Shown one piece after another: positions 55,674-64,000 of a stretch of DNA of 64,000 bases. The stretch is from positions 2,790,001 to 2,854,000 of the forward strand of contig NZ_CP134880.1 of assembly GCF_032102965.1 (NCBI RefSeq), written 5' to 3'. The position numbers were made by a program, and so were the translations under genes. The stretch comes from Demequina capsici. Lineage in GTDB: Bacteria > Actinomycetota > Actinomycetes > Actinomycetales > Demequinaceae. The number at the start of each line of letters is the position of its first letter. The stretch's first letter is position 1. The notes under the pieces are model-generated. The model was not told where the DNA came from and searched no databases. It saw only the letters and a list, made by a program, of their open reading frames with translations.

Positions 55674-56126
55674 GCTCCGCGACGAAGCCGACCCTACGCA
55701 CAGTCAAGTCGTACCTCGTCATCTATCTCCTGCTTCCAAGTCCGATCCTCACGATAGCCCGCGAGAACGAAGCCCTCGCAGCAGAACCCGCGCGTGCCAC
55801 CGCAACCTCCGTGAGCCTGCCAGCGGCACCACCGACGACGGCTGCGGCCACGGCAATTGCGGCTGAAACCCGGGGCGCATCACACCACGAACTGGAAGCT
55901 AGCCCTGGCCCACCACGCGCTCGCCTACCCCGAGCGCATCAACCCCTGCCTGACCCACTGACCAAGTCACTTACACAGAAAACTTGACAGGCTCCGGAGG
56001 TTCTCGTCGTCACAACTCGAGCGGTGCTACCAACCTGATGGCCCGGTACACCTAGTCGCACGTACGCGGCCGCGTGGACGCCATTGCAGACTGCGCCGAC
56101 TGCACCACGCGTGGCCCTCTTTGCTG
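55674..56126. other. 453-bp spacer between cassettes
   Basis: No convincing intact gene. On the minus strand near 55730-55880 an Ala/Val-rich frame (RVSAAIAVAAAVVGGAAGR) ends in TAG and looks like the hydrophobic start of an Rhs tip, so it may be a worn relic of another cassette. The rest shows nothing I recognise. Confidence 0.35.
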
Positions 56127-56705
56127 TCACGTGGTGGCGAACCATTGCACGACCATCGCCACGTAGATCGCGATCAGCACCCACGCGTGAATCGGCAACC
56201 CCGACCACGACCTCGCCACCTCGAACGGCTCACTCGACACCACCCGACCCTCACCACCCAACGCTTCGAGGATCTCGTCAGCAACCTTGTCCACCCTCGT
56301 GCGACGACGCAACATCAACATCAGATTCGTCGCCTGGATCGCCCAACACCGCCGACTCGACCCATCCGTGAAATCGACCCGCAAGAACGACAACCCGTCC
56401 GACGCCACCCCCGAAACCGCCGTCCGCGGATACCGAAACGTCACCCACGTATTCACCACCGTGAACGACTCCCCGTCGACCACCACCCGCGCACGAAACG
56501 CCGACGCAGACGCCCACGCCGTCATCAACACGGCGGCGATGCCGAAGACGACCACACCCGACGTGTCGCGGCTCCCGCTGGAATCGGCCGACGCCACCAG
56601 CAGGATCATCAGGAACGAGGCCGGATACGAGAGGAGGTTTACGAGGATCCTCGCTTGCACCGAGCTGCGCCACACCATCCCGGCGCCAACTCTTGACCGA
56701 CTCAT
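56127..56705 (-). CDS. Membrane protein with PH-like domain and third C-terminal helix (candidate immunity protein)
   Basis: 192 aa. Two N-terminal helices (LLSYPASFLMILLVASA and SGVVVFGIAAVLMTAWASA), a PH-like soluble domain (ARVVVDGESFTVVNTWVTFR, LSFLRVDFTDGSSRRCWAI), and a final helix (GLPIHAWVLIAIYVAMVVQW). Start ATG at 56705 with AGGAAG just upstream; a second ATG is at 56708. A remnant of a sister gene with the same last helix lies at 56937-57003, so this immunity-like gene has been duplicated in the locus. Confidence 0.6.
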   Translation of the reverse strand: MSRSRVGAGMVWRSSVQARILVNLLSYPASFLMILLVASADSSGSRDTSGVVVFGIAAVLMTAWASASAFRARVVVDGESFTVVNTWVTFRYPRTAVSGVASDGLSFLRVDFTDGSSRRCWAIQATNLMLMLRRRTRVDKVADEILEALGGEGRVVSSEPFEVARSWSGLPIHAWVLIAIYVAMVVQWFATT

Positions 56706-56936
56706 CATCTTCCTAGCATCTCCTCGACGTCGAACAGATAAGGCGAGGCGCTCCCGTGTGAGCATTGACGGCGCGCACCAGGGCGACGGCACGATGACGG
56801 AACTCGGGCGGGTAGGGCTTGGGCTTGGTTCGGACTCCTCGCAATCGAGCCTGAACGACACACTGCCACCGGTAACCAAACCCTGGGGCAGGTCAAGAAG
56901 TCAACCGATGCTGGGGCAGACCCAACCATTACACGA

Positions 56937-57003
56937 CGATCGCCACGTAGATCGCGATCAGCACCCACGCCTGGATCGGCAACACCCACCCCGCCAGCCG
57001 GCC
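56937..57003 (-). pseudogene. Remnant of the 3' end of a PH-like immunity gene
   Basis: The minus strand encodes LAGWVLPIQAWVLIAIYVAIVV then TAA, nearly the same as the final helix of the 56127-56705 protein (GLPIHAWVLIAIYVAMVV). At DNA level about 40 bases around CGCCACGTAGATCGCGATCA are identical in both places. The rest of the gene is gone. It shows that the cassette array has been reshaped by duplication and deletion. The surrounding 56706-56936 and 57004-57102 show nothing else. Confidence 0.7.
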
Positions 57004-57102
57004 CTAGGCCAGCCGCTCCCAGACCCACAGCCAATTCAGATAGTCGAGTTAAGACTGCAAGGCTCACGACGCTCTCACTGTGGTATCGAACTCGACGGGG
57101 AT

Positions 57103-57456
57103 CTACTTCTTGACTGACCTCATCACGAATCCGTCACTGCCAAGGTGCCACCGTGCCCGCGTGTCTTCGTTGTCGGGCTCTGCCAGCGCTCCGTCAAGGT
57201 AACGGGTGCATGTAGCCAGAATCTCCCGCATCTCGAAGCTAAGCCCCTCAAGGTCGTCTGCGTGGGTGTCATATCTCCATTTCTCCCCAAGTTGGAGCCA
57301 CAGGTGAACGTCATTCGCATGCCCGATCTCCGCAGTGCGACCAACGTCTGAGGCCACTTCGTACGTCACTCGTCTAGGCAAGGCGACCCTTCGCACCTGC
57401 GTGTACCGCGCAAGCGCGGCGACGATGAGCCGGTCAAGATCCTCACTGATGCTCAC
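57103..57456 (-). CDS. Candidate immunity protein for the main Rhs tip
   Basis: 117 aa, soluble, acidic. Begins SISEDLDRLIVAALARYTQV, then a beta-rich middle (TYEVASDVGRTAEIG, VHLWLQLGEKWRYDTHADD) and a helical end (FEMREILATCTRYLDGAL). The start GTG at 57456 lies 11 nt after the rhs stop, the normal place and spacing for an immunity gene. I do not recognise a family. It has no signal or membrane helix, so it would protect in the cytoplasm, suggesting the tip acts there (nucleic acid, nucleotide or protein target). Confidence 0.7.
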   Translation of the reverse strand: MSISEDLDRLIVAALARYTQVRRVALPRRVTYEVASDVGRTAEIGHANDVHLWLQLGEKWRYDTHADDLEGLSFEMREILATCTRYLDGALAEPDNEDTRARWHLGSDGFVMRSVKK

Positions 57457-57467
57457 GGAATCTCAGC

Positions 57468-60400
57468 TCACTTTTCCCAGAACTTGACATACTTGCCACG
57501 ACCGTAGTTGTTGAAAGCTGCATACCTGCGTTCTATATGAATGTTCCACTGCGGGCCACGTCCGCTCGCCTCGTAGTACTGGCGTGTCTGCCCGATCGAC
57601 ACCCGGAAGTTTCCCGAGGCCCCTTTCGAAGCGCGCACATACTTGGTTGCCGCTAGGTACTTTCCAAGACCAGCGGTGAGTCCGGCGACCGCGCCCTCCA
57701 GAGCTCCAACTCCTAGCGCCTTCGCGTAGCCGCTCGTGCTCCTGGTGTCCGTGGAGACTCGGTAATTGGCGACGGACAGTCCAGCGCCCACTATCGCGCC
57801 AGCCACAATAACGCACCCGAGTCCCGCCGTACCCGCGCACACAGCTGCCGCAATCGCCCCAGCGGCGATCATTCGCAGTGCCCGGCTAGCGAGAGCCTTC
57901 TTCGCAAGCTTTGACCACCAGTTCTTGCCTGTGGTGTCGTACTTGTTGATGGGGTCTTGGGGGTAGGTGTAGGCGGTGGTGTTGCCTCCGGGGACGGGAT
58001 CCACTGATGTGAAGGAGCCGGTGACGGGGTTGTAGAGGCGGACTCCCATGAGCATGAGTCCGGTGGTGTCGGTGGCGCGTTCCTTCGCTCCGAGCCATCC
58101 GTAGGTCAGGACCCCGGTGTCGGTGTCGGTCGTCAACGCACTGGGGTTGCCGTATTCGTCGAAGTCGGCATACCCACCGACGCCCGTGACCGTGCTGTCG
58201 GCGCTGACGGTGATCGGCAGGGCGACATCACCATGGATATCGGACAACTGGACCTGCGCGACCCCGTCGGTGAGGGTGAGTCCCAGGTCGCCACCCAGGG
58301 ACGACCCATACCAAGACGTCGACACGGTGCCGGTGGTGTCGGTCGCGACCGCCCACGAAGGACTGTCCGACTGATCCGCGTAGTGACGCACGAGGGTGGT
58401 CGTGCCCGAGCTCGACGTCGTCGACGCGCTCGCACGCCGTTGCAGGGCATCCAGGCTGTAGGTCGTGGTGACACCGTTTTGGGTCACCGACGCGGCGAGG
58501 TCGTTGTCGTAGTAGCCGACCGTCACATCCCCCGCGGACACTCCTGCTGGGGTGTCTGCTGCGGGGATCAGGGTCTGCCTCCCCAGGCCGTCATACACGT
58601 ATGCGGCTCCACCGTTCGCTGCGGTCTGGACCCGATCAGCGGTGTCATACGTCCACGACTGTGCCGTACCGGTCCCGGCCGCCACACACCCCCCGTCCGT
58701 GCCCGAGAGTCCGGCCGTGCGAGACAGACGGTTCCCACGGACGTCGAACGTGTACGAGCGTGTCACACATGCCGTGACATCTCCGGCAGCCGGATCCGTG
58801 TTGACCGTCTCACCTGTGACGGCGGTGCGGTCCGTGACGACCGTCAGGCGTCCCGCCATGTCATACGCATACGACCGGTCATACGGGGAAACACTGTCAG
58901 GATCAACCTCGCCGGCAGGCGTCGACTCCGCGACCACACGACCGAACAGGTCAGACACCTCACTCCAACCGACCAGGGCGACGGTGTCGCCGGCCGCGTC
59001 GACGGTCGAATACGTCAGGCCGGTGGTGGTGCCGGCGAGCGTGTAGCTGGTGGTCTGTGTGAGGCCACCGGGCATCGTCTGCACGGTCATGTTCCCTGCC
59101 GCGTCGTAGGCCGCGGTGAACGTGTAGGCCGGATATGTGCCCGACACGGTGTCGAGACTCTTCGCGGTGATGGTGACGGCGGTGGGCAGGCCGCGACGCT
59201 CCTGCAAGCCCGTCGCGTCCGTACCGTCATACGTGTAGGCGGTGACCTCGTGCCCGTCATCGATGGCGGCGGTGCGGCCGTGAGTGTCGTAGCTGGTGGT
59301 CGTGACCACGCCGTCGGTGTCGGTGTAGGTGACGGTGCGACCCCACCGGTCATACCCGATAGACACGCTCGAGATGGTCACTCCAGCCGCATCGACGGAC
59401 TTTGTGGCGGTCTGCAGACCCGTCACCGGGTCGTACACGTAGTCGGTGGTCGGCAGCGCCTGGGATGATGCCAGCCCGGCCGTCGCGGTCGACGACGACG
59501 CGGTCCGACCATCCGCCAGATATGCGGTCGTGGTGGTGCGCGTGACCGTGCCGAGGGACTCGACGGTGGTCGTGGGCGCGAGCAGCATCGAGTACCCGGT
59601 GGTGCGCACCGCCGGCACTGTGGGCGTCGCCTCACCCGTCTTGGTCACACACGTCAGGCCCGCCCATTGGGGCTTGTTTCCGCACTGTGCGTCGGCGCTG
59701 TTGGTGTCGGCGGTGTAGTAGGTGGTGAGGTCGGTGCCGGCGTCGGTGCCGGTCGAGCCAGGTGCGCGGGTCTCGACGACACGCCCGAGACTGTCGTAAC
59801 GAGTCTTGGTGACGATGTTGTCGGTGCTCGTGGCCATCACGGTGGTGGCGACGGTCGCCGCTGACAGGATCCATCCGGACGTGTCTGATGTCGCGGACGC
59901 GGTGTCGATCGGGTTGTAGCCGGTGAGTGTTTGGGACAGGACTGTCTCGCCTGTGGCGACCGGCACGGTGGTGTCCCACGTGCCGGTGTCGGCTGCCGCC
60001 TGAGTGACGGTGGTGGTGGTGACCAGGGTGAACTTCTGGCCTGTGCGGGGGTTGACGGCGTTGTTGGGTGCGCCCTGGTCGTAGTCGTAGTGGGTGTGCA
60101 GGCGTGCCATGGAGCCGTCGGGGGTGGGTTCTGCTGGCTCCCACGTGTCGGTCACGTAGCTTCCTGCCGGCACCAGGAGGTCGCCTGCCTTGATGGTGGT
60201 TTGCACTCCGGCAGCATTGGTCCACACGGTGGTCGCGGTGGCCTTCACATCGGCGTTGTAGCGGGTGAGGGTCGCGACGGCGTTGACGTCGTCGGCCGGG
60301 AGCGTCTGCCCGCCGGTCGCGGCGGATTGCGCGATGAGGTAGGCGGTGGCGGCGGCATCGAGGTGGCGTACGACGCGCCCACCAGTATCGAACTCGTCTG

Positions 60401-63400
60401 CCGTGTACTGCCACGCGCCGGCCCCATAGCTCGCGGTGTTGACGGTGTAGCCCAGGTCGTCCGTGAACTGCAGGTCCGCGTTCTTCCACGAAGCTGACGG
60501 TACGGACGCGGGGCTTGATGTGCCGGGGTCGTCGCCTTGGGAGAACACGGCGAACCCGGCGGTCGGCAGGTGCTCGGTTGAAGGCCCCCATGCCGTGACG
60601 GCCGCCGCCACGTTGGGCGCCCCTGACGGCATCGACGCAGTGTTCAACCCGTAGACGAAACGGGACACGGTCACCGCTGACGCACCGCTGGTGGCGCCGT
60701 CACGGGAGACGGACAGCAGCGAGTCCGAGCCCTGCGACGACGTGCCATACGTGAAGCGCCACGCGGCCAGCCCCGAGGGAGTCACTGATGTCAGCTTCGG
60801 CGCGCCGGAGGCGGTGTTAGCACCGTAGCCATAGGTGACGGCGCTGCCCGAGCGAGGGTCGGTGACCGACGCGAGACGCCCTGCCGAGTCGTACGTGTAA
60901 TGCGCGACGCTCTGTGCCCCCATCGCACCTGTAGCAGGATCCCATGCGTGAAAGATGACGGAGCTGACGCGTCCGGTATAGGCGCCGGTGGCAGTGTCGG
61001 TGGTCGCGTAGTACTGGACCTCGAGCGCCCGGCAGCCAGCCGTCAGGGTGGCGGTGCAGGTCACTCCTGCGGGTACGGGTGCGAGGATCTGGGTGATGCG
61101 CCCCGACGCGTCGTGGGTGAACGTGGTCGTGCCGGACGAGGCGGGCTCCAGGATCGATTCGGCGACCCAGCCGCCAGCGGCGGTGCGACCCCACGTGGTC
61201 GACACACCCAGGTCGTCCACCATGGTCAGCTTCGCGGCCGTGCCGGTGCCGGTCACGGCGACGGTGTAGCCAAGCGCGGCCGTGTCGTCGTCGTAGGCGG
61301 TGTAGGTACCGGCCTTGAGGGCGGTGGTCCCACCGCCGGGCTCGACATACAGCAGGTAGGTGCCGTCGGTCTGCTCGAAGGCGATCACCCCGTCGTCGCC
61401 AGTGGAGTCGTACACCGTAAGACCAGCTTGGCCGATGTCGGATCCTTCGAACGAGGCAGTCCACCCAGGCCCGAACACGGAGGTCTCCGTACCGCCGGCG
61501 AACGAGCTGTAACTGCGTGAGATCGACATGGTGCCGGTATAGGCCGGCACCTCGAGATCGGTCGCGGAGGTGTTGAACTCTCCGGTCCACAAGGCGACCT
61601 GCCCGGGCCCTGCAGTCGTGACGGGGAAGCTGTCGCCGAAGGCGTGCGGGACGCGCAGCACTGTGGCATGCGTTGCCGCATCATCGCGCCACGTGCACAG
61701 CACGTCACCGGTGTAGGAGTAGGTGAAGCACACCTGCACCTCCATCCTGTAAGGCACCCGTTCCTTGCCCGCCGGCACGGACGCCGCGGCAGACCACGTG
61801 TAGCTCACTTTGGGATCCACTCCCGCAGCGACCGTGCTCAGGTCGGTGATCTTCGTCCATCCTGTCGCGGAACCAGAATCGGTGGTGTAGTCCGATGCGT
61901 TCGCGGTTCCTGCGGCACGGTAGTACACCGCCCGCGCGATGGTGCCATTCGCGCTCGGAGGTGCGGACGCGTTCACGGGCACCTTGTCGGTGGTCTTGTA
62001 GCCCACCGTCGGCGCCGAGATTCCGACCGACCCGACGCCGTACTCGAACGTCGTCCATGCGCTGGCGTTGCCCGCCCGATCCAGGGCACGCGCTTCTACC
62101 TTGTGCCCGCCGTTGGTCAACGCCAGGCCCGTGATCGTCGCCGTGCCGGAGGTCGTGGTGACGGTCTTCGTGGCCCCGGAGTCGAGCTTGTACTCGAACG
62201 TGACTGCGTCGGTCGCGGTCAGAACTGCGCTGCCGACCGTGGGTGCGGTCTTGACCCACTGGCCATCGCTGAACTGGGGGGAGGTGACCGTCGTGACGCC
62301 CGGTGGCTGAGTATCGACGGTGAACGTCCACAACGTGCGCGACGACGTGGACAGCAATGATCCATCCGAGGTCCACACCTCTGCCGTGTAGCTCGATCCG
62401 TTCACCAGCGCTGGCATACCCGTGCTAGGCGACCACGTGGAGGTGCCGCCCGACGCTACCGCGGTGCCGTACGCCTTGTTCCAGTAGGCGGTGCCCGCGG
62501 TGGAGGTGCCCGTATGCACGGTGAAGACCGCCTGCACGTTGCCGCCATCCGGGTCGGACACGACTGCGGAGATCGTGGGCCTCACGACATTGACGAACAG
62601 CTGTCGGTTCGGATCCGATGACGACGGGTACCAGTTGAACTGTCCCGCGACCAGATCACCACGGGAGGGCATGTTCGGATACGAGTTGTATGTCACCGAC
62701 AGCACGGGCTTGTTCGATGCTGCGTTGCCCGAGTTGAAGCGCTTCCAATAGAAGTTGTCCGTCTCGGACGTAGCCTTGACGATCACGCCCTTCGTCGTCT
62801 CGGAACCGCCTGACCAGTTCTTCGCCATCTGGGTGATGTCCGCACTGACCCACCCGTCCGCGCACGACGACGAATAGCCCTTCGTGGTCGACACGGTCGC
62901 GTACTTCCCATACAGGGCAGGCATGTTCGACCACCGGGTCGACGTCGATGCAGGCGAGGCGGACGCCCACACCTCCCACGTTTCGGGAGTGCACGACCAC
63001 GAGTGGTACTCCCACAGCGACAAGGTCGCGCTCGTCACCGCCTTGCCTAGGATCGGCGACACATTCACGTTGATGTAGGACCGATACTTCGACGTTCCCC
63101 CGTCCCACGTGCCGATCAACAGATCCGTCTCGCTCGAGCGATCCGAGTTCCACGCCGTCGACACGTAAGTGTCGAACGACAACGTCAAGTTCACCGACGG
63201 GTCGATCACCACCGGGAACGCATCGGAGGCATCGAACGGAACATCAGCGGTATCGATCCTGATCGATCCCGTATCGCCCGACACACCCATCTGCGCAGGC
63301 ACATCAACCTGCGAAGGCACCTGGTTCAGTGCCGCATCCAATGGGATCGTCGGCGAGGGCGATGCAGAGACACCGGCCCCTGCCCCCGGCGCGGGCGCCA

Positions 63401-64000
63401 TGTCCGCGACAGGCTCGCCACGCAGCGCGTCATTGTCCGCGTCCCACGCCTGAACGTCCGAGACGTGCACCACTCGATCACCCTCGTCGGACACACCCAC
63501 AATCGAGGAGCCATTGGTACGTAGCTCAGCGCTCGAGGTGTCGAACGTGAGCGACAGCTCCTCAGCCCGCGCAAGCGCATGGGCGTCCTTGGCGACGAAG
63601 AACTGCTCATACCCGGTCGCGGTGACCGAGAACACGACGTCAATGCCCGGTTCAATGTCGACATACCGGATCGCATCACCGTCCACGATCGGTGCCGGCA
63701 CAGTACCGTCCCACCACAACGTGAAGTCCCCGCCATCAGCATCCGTGCCCGTCACGAGCGCCACATGGCCCGTGGCCGCTCCGGAGAACACGAGGTTCGC
63801 CGGATGCGCGCCAGGCCGATACGACCCATCCGACCAGGACACCAGGTCCGTGTCCAACGCCTCCCAGCCGGCCTCCGTCGTCCGATCCTCACCCGTCGCC
63901 ACCCACTCCGGGCCCGTATACATGTCGGAGCGCCACTGACCGTCAGGAAGCGCGAATGTCTGCGACGTCTCCGTGCGCTGCGACAGATCCTCGACCGCCT
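57468..64000 (-). CDS. Giant Rhs/YD-repeat polymorphic toxin (5' end beyond the window)
   Basis: At least 2176 residues; the frame is open to position 64000, so the true start and any signal peptide lie outside (the ATG at 63923 is internal). Order from the visible N-terminus: a region of unknown fold, a DNRLRE/CBM-like beta-sandwich (about 62.7-63.2 kb), Ig-like domains (about 62.0-62.6 kb), a DUF6531-type start of the Rhs shell (PFGDSF... near 61.6 kb: SFPVTTAGPGQVALWTGEF), many YD repeats (YDSLGRVVETR, YDRWGRTVTYTD, YDAAGNMTVQTM), and the RHS-associated core MGVRLYNPVTGSFTSVDPV with PQDPINKYDTTG. The last 150 residues are the variable tip: hydrophobic segments (MIAAGAIAAAVCAG, GALEGAVAGLTAGLG), then a small domain ending GPQWNIHIERRYAAFNNYG. 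The tip's activity is not recognised. The YD shell should encase the tip until delivery. The candidate immunity gene follows 11 nt later. Confidence 0.9.
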   Translation of the reverse strand, partial: AVEDLSQRTETSQTFALPDGQWRSDMYTGPEWVATGEDRTTEAGWEALDTDLVSWSDGSYRPGAHPANLVFSGAATGHVALVTGTDADGGDFTLWWDGTVPAPIVDGDAIRYVDIEPGIDVVFSVTATGYEQFFVAKDAHALARAEELSLTFDTSSAELRTNGSSIVGVSDEGDRVVHVSDVQAWDADNDALRGEPVADMAPAPGAGAGVSASPSPTIPLDAALNQVPSQVDVPAQMGVSGDTGSIRIDTADVPFDASDAFPVVIDPSVNLTLSFDTYVSTAWNSDRSSETDLLIGTWDGGTSKYRSYINVNVSPILGKAVTSATLSLWEYHSWSCTPETWEVWASASPASTSTRWSNMPALYGKYATVSTTKGYSSSCADGWVSADITQMAKNWSGGSETTKGVIVKATSETDNFYWKRFNSGNAASNKPVLSVTYNSYPNMPSRGDLVAGQFNWYPSSSDPNRQLFVNVVRPTISAVVSDPDGGNVQAVFTVHTGTSTAGTAYWNKAYGTAVASGGTSTWSPSTGMPALVNGSSYTAEVWTSDGSLLSTSSRTLWTFTVDTQPPGVTTVTSPQFSDGQWVKTAPTVGSAVLTATDAVTFEYKLDSGATKTVTTTSGTATITGLALTNGGHKVEARALDRAGNASAWTTFEYGVGSVGISAPTVGYKTTDKVPVNASAPPSANGTIARAVYYRAAGTANASDYTTDSGSATGWTKITDLSTVAAGVDPKVSYTWSAAASVPAGKERVPYRMEVQVCFTYSYTGDVLCTWRDDAATHATVLRVPHAFGDSFPVTTAGPGQVALWTGEFNTSATDLEVPAYTGTMSISRSYSSFAGGTETSVFGPGWTASFEGSDIGQAGLTVYDSTGDDGVIAFEQTDGTYLLYVEPGGGTTALKAGTYTAYDDDTAALGYTVAVTGTGTAAKLTMVDDLGVSTTWGRTAAGGWVAESILEPASSGTTTFTHDASGRITQILAPVPAGVTCTATLTAGCRALEVQYYATTDTATGAYTGRVSSVIFHAWDPATGAMGAQSVAHYTYDSAGRLASVTDPRSGSAVTYGYGANTASGAPKLTSVTPSGLAAWRFTYGTSSQGSDSLLSVSRDGATSGASAVTVSRFVYGLNTASMPSGAPNVAAAVTAWGPSTEHLPTAGFAVFSQGDDPGTSSPASVPSASWKNADLQFTDDLGYTVNTASYGAGAWQYTADEFDTGGRVVRHLDAAATAYLIAQSAATGGQTLPADDVNAVATLTRYNADVKATATTVWTNAAGVQTTIKAGDLLVPAGSYVTDTWEPAEPTPDGSMARLHTHYDYDQGAPNNAVNPRTGQKFTLVTTTTVTQAAADTGTWDTTVPVATGETVLSQTLTGYNPIDTASATSDTSGWILSAATVATTVMATSTDNIVTKTRYDSLGRVVETRAPGSTGTDAGTDLTTYYTADTNSADAQCGNKPQWAGLTCVTKTGEATPTVPAVRTTGYSMLLAPTTTVESLGTVTRTTTTAYLADGRTASSSTATAGLASSQALPTTDYVYDPVTGLQTATKSVDAAGVTISSVSIGYDRWGRTVTYTDTDGVVTTTSYDTHGRTAAIDDGHEVTAYTYDGTDATGLQERRGLPTAVTITAKSLDTVSGTYPAYTFTAAYDAAGNMTVQTMPGGLTQTTSYTLAGTTTGLTYSTVDAAGDTVALVGWSEVSDLFGRVVAESTPAGEVDPDSVSPYDRSYAYDMAGRLTVVTDRTAVTGETVNTDPAAGDVTACVTRSYTFDVRGNRLSRTAGLSGTDGGCVAAGTGTAQSWTYDTADRVQTAANGGAAYVYDGLGRQTLIPAADTPAGVSAGDVTVGYYDNDLAASVTQNGVTTTYSLDALQRRASASTTSSSGTTTLVRHYADQSDSPSWAVATDTTGTVSTSWYGSSLGGDLGLTLTDGVAQVQLSDIHGDVALPITVSADSTVTGVGGYADFDEYGNPSALTTDTDTGVLTYGWLGAKERATDTTGLMLMGVRLYNPVTGSFTSVDPVPGGNTTAYTYPQDPINKYDTTGKNWWSKLAKKALASRALRMIAAGAIAAAVCAGTAGLGCVIVAGAIVGAGLSVANYRVSTDTRSTSGYAKALGVGALEGAVAGLTAGLGKYLAATKYVRASKGASGNFRVSIGQTRQYYEASGRGPQWNIHIERRYAAFNNYGRGKYVKFWEK

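Noticed and set aside
55604-55987. A 127-codon plus-strand frame in the spacer between cassettes
   Set aside because: No domain, low complexity at the end, no ribosome site, and opposite to all genes of the array.
63921-63923. ATG at 63923 as the start of the Rhs protein
   Set aside because: The frame is open further to the window edge with protein-like sequence (LSQRTETSQTFALPDGQW), so the start lies beyond 64000.

Overview
ORGANISM. The window is high-GC DNA with dense, short-spaced genes, frequent 4-nt start/stop overlaps (ATGA, GTGA), GTG and TTG starts, and many genes with a TAnnnT -10 box only a few bases before the start codon (leaderless style). Together with a 13E12-type DUF222/HNH protein, a eukaryotic-type UDP-glucose pyrophosphorylase, glf/glfT2 galactofuran genes and DUF2332/DUF5317/DUF4190 proteins, this points to an Actinomycetota chromosome, most likely Micrococcales (Cellulomonas/Demequina-like). 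The genus is an inference. No rRNA, tRNA or CRISPR array was seen. LAYOUT. 0-9.4 kb: MFS transporter fragment; a TetR repressor and oleate hydratase (ohyA) behind a palindromic operator; a 36-codon membrane peptide, a GGDEF-EAL c-di-GMP enzyme and a DUF5317 protein, translationally coupled; a DUF4190 protein; about 0.8 kb of non-coding DNA with a strong hairpin and DnaA-box-like sites; a CopD-CtaG fusion. 9.4-14.4 kb: sulfate-activation operon cysQ-cysD-cysN-TauE/SafE-cysC, with an unusual N-terminal extension on CysC. 14.4-22.1 kb: DUF2332 protein, UDP-glucose pyrophosphorylase, MFS transporter, then a three-gene 2-oxo acid dehydrogenase operon (E1 alpha, E1 beta, E2) under a promoter covered by two tandem palindromes. 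22.2-41.6 kb: cell-surface glycan region: pyruvyl transferase, Wzt/Wzm ABC exporter, GlfT2, Glf, two polytopic GT-C-like proteins, GT2 and GT4 enzymes, a flippase-like protein, a secreted LGFP/FG-GAP protein with an in-frame BNR_4 partner and a lipoprotein, two more GT2 enzymes (one GlfT1-like), and a Pat/HisC2 aminotransferase. The likely output is a galactofuran-containing wall polymer made on a lipid carrier and exported by Wzm/Wzt. 41.6-51.4 kb: small holin-4 membrane protein, purB, short tandem repeats, DUF222/HNH protein, an ECF-like sigma factor with its coupled membrane protein, MOSC protein, CPBP protease homologue, and a large pseudokinase-flippase fusion. 51.5-64 kb (all minus strand except the IS): an accessory island. 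A giant secreted Rhs/YD-repeat protein enters from the right edge and ends in a variable C-terminal tip, followed directly by a candidate immunity gene. Downstream lie further cassettes: an immunity-gene remnant, two membrane PH-like proteins, a displaced copy of the Rhs core with its own tip behind an in-frame TGA, another membrane PH-like protein, and a degenerate IS3-family element. This is the architecture of a polymorphic toxin locus with orphan tip/immunity cassettes. The tip activities and the membrane PH-like immunity candidates are not families I can name, so this is the most promising undescribed system in the window.
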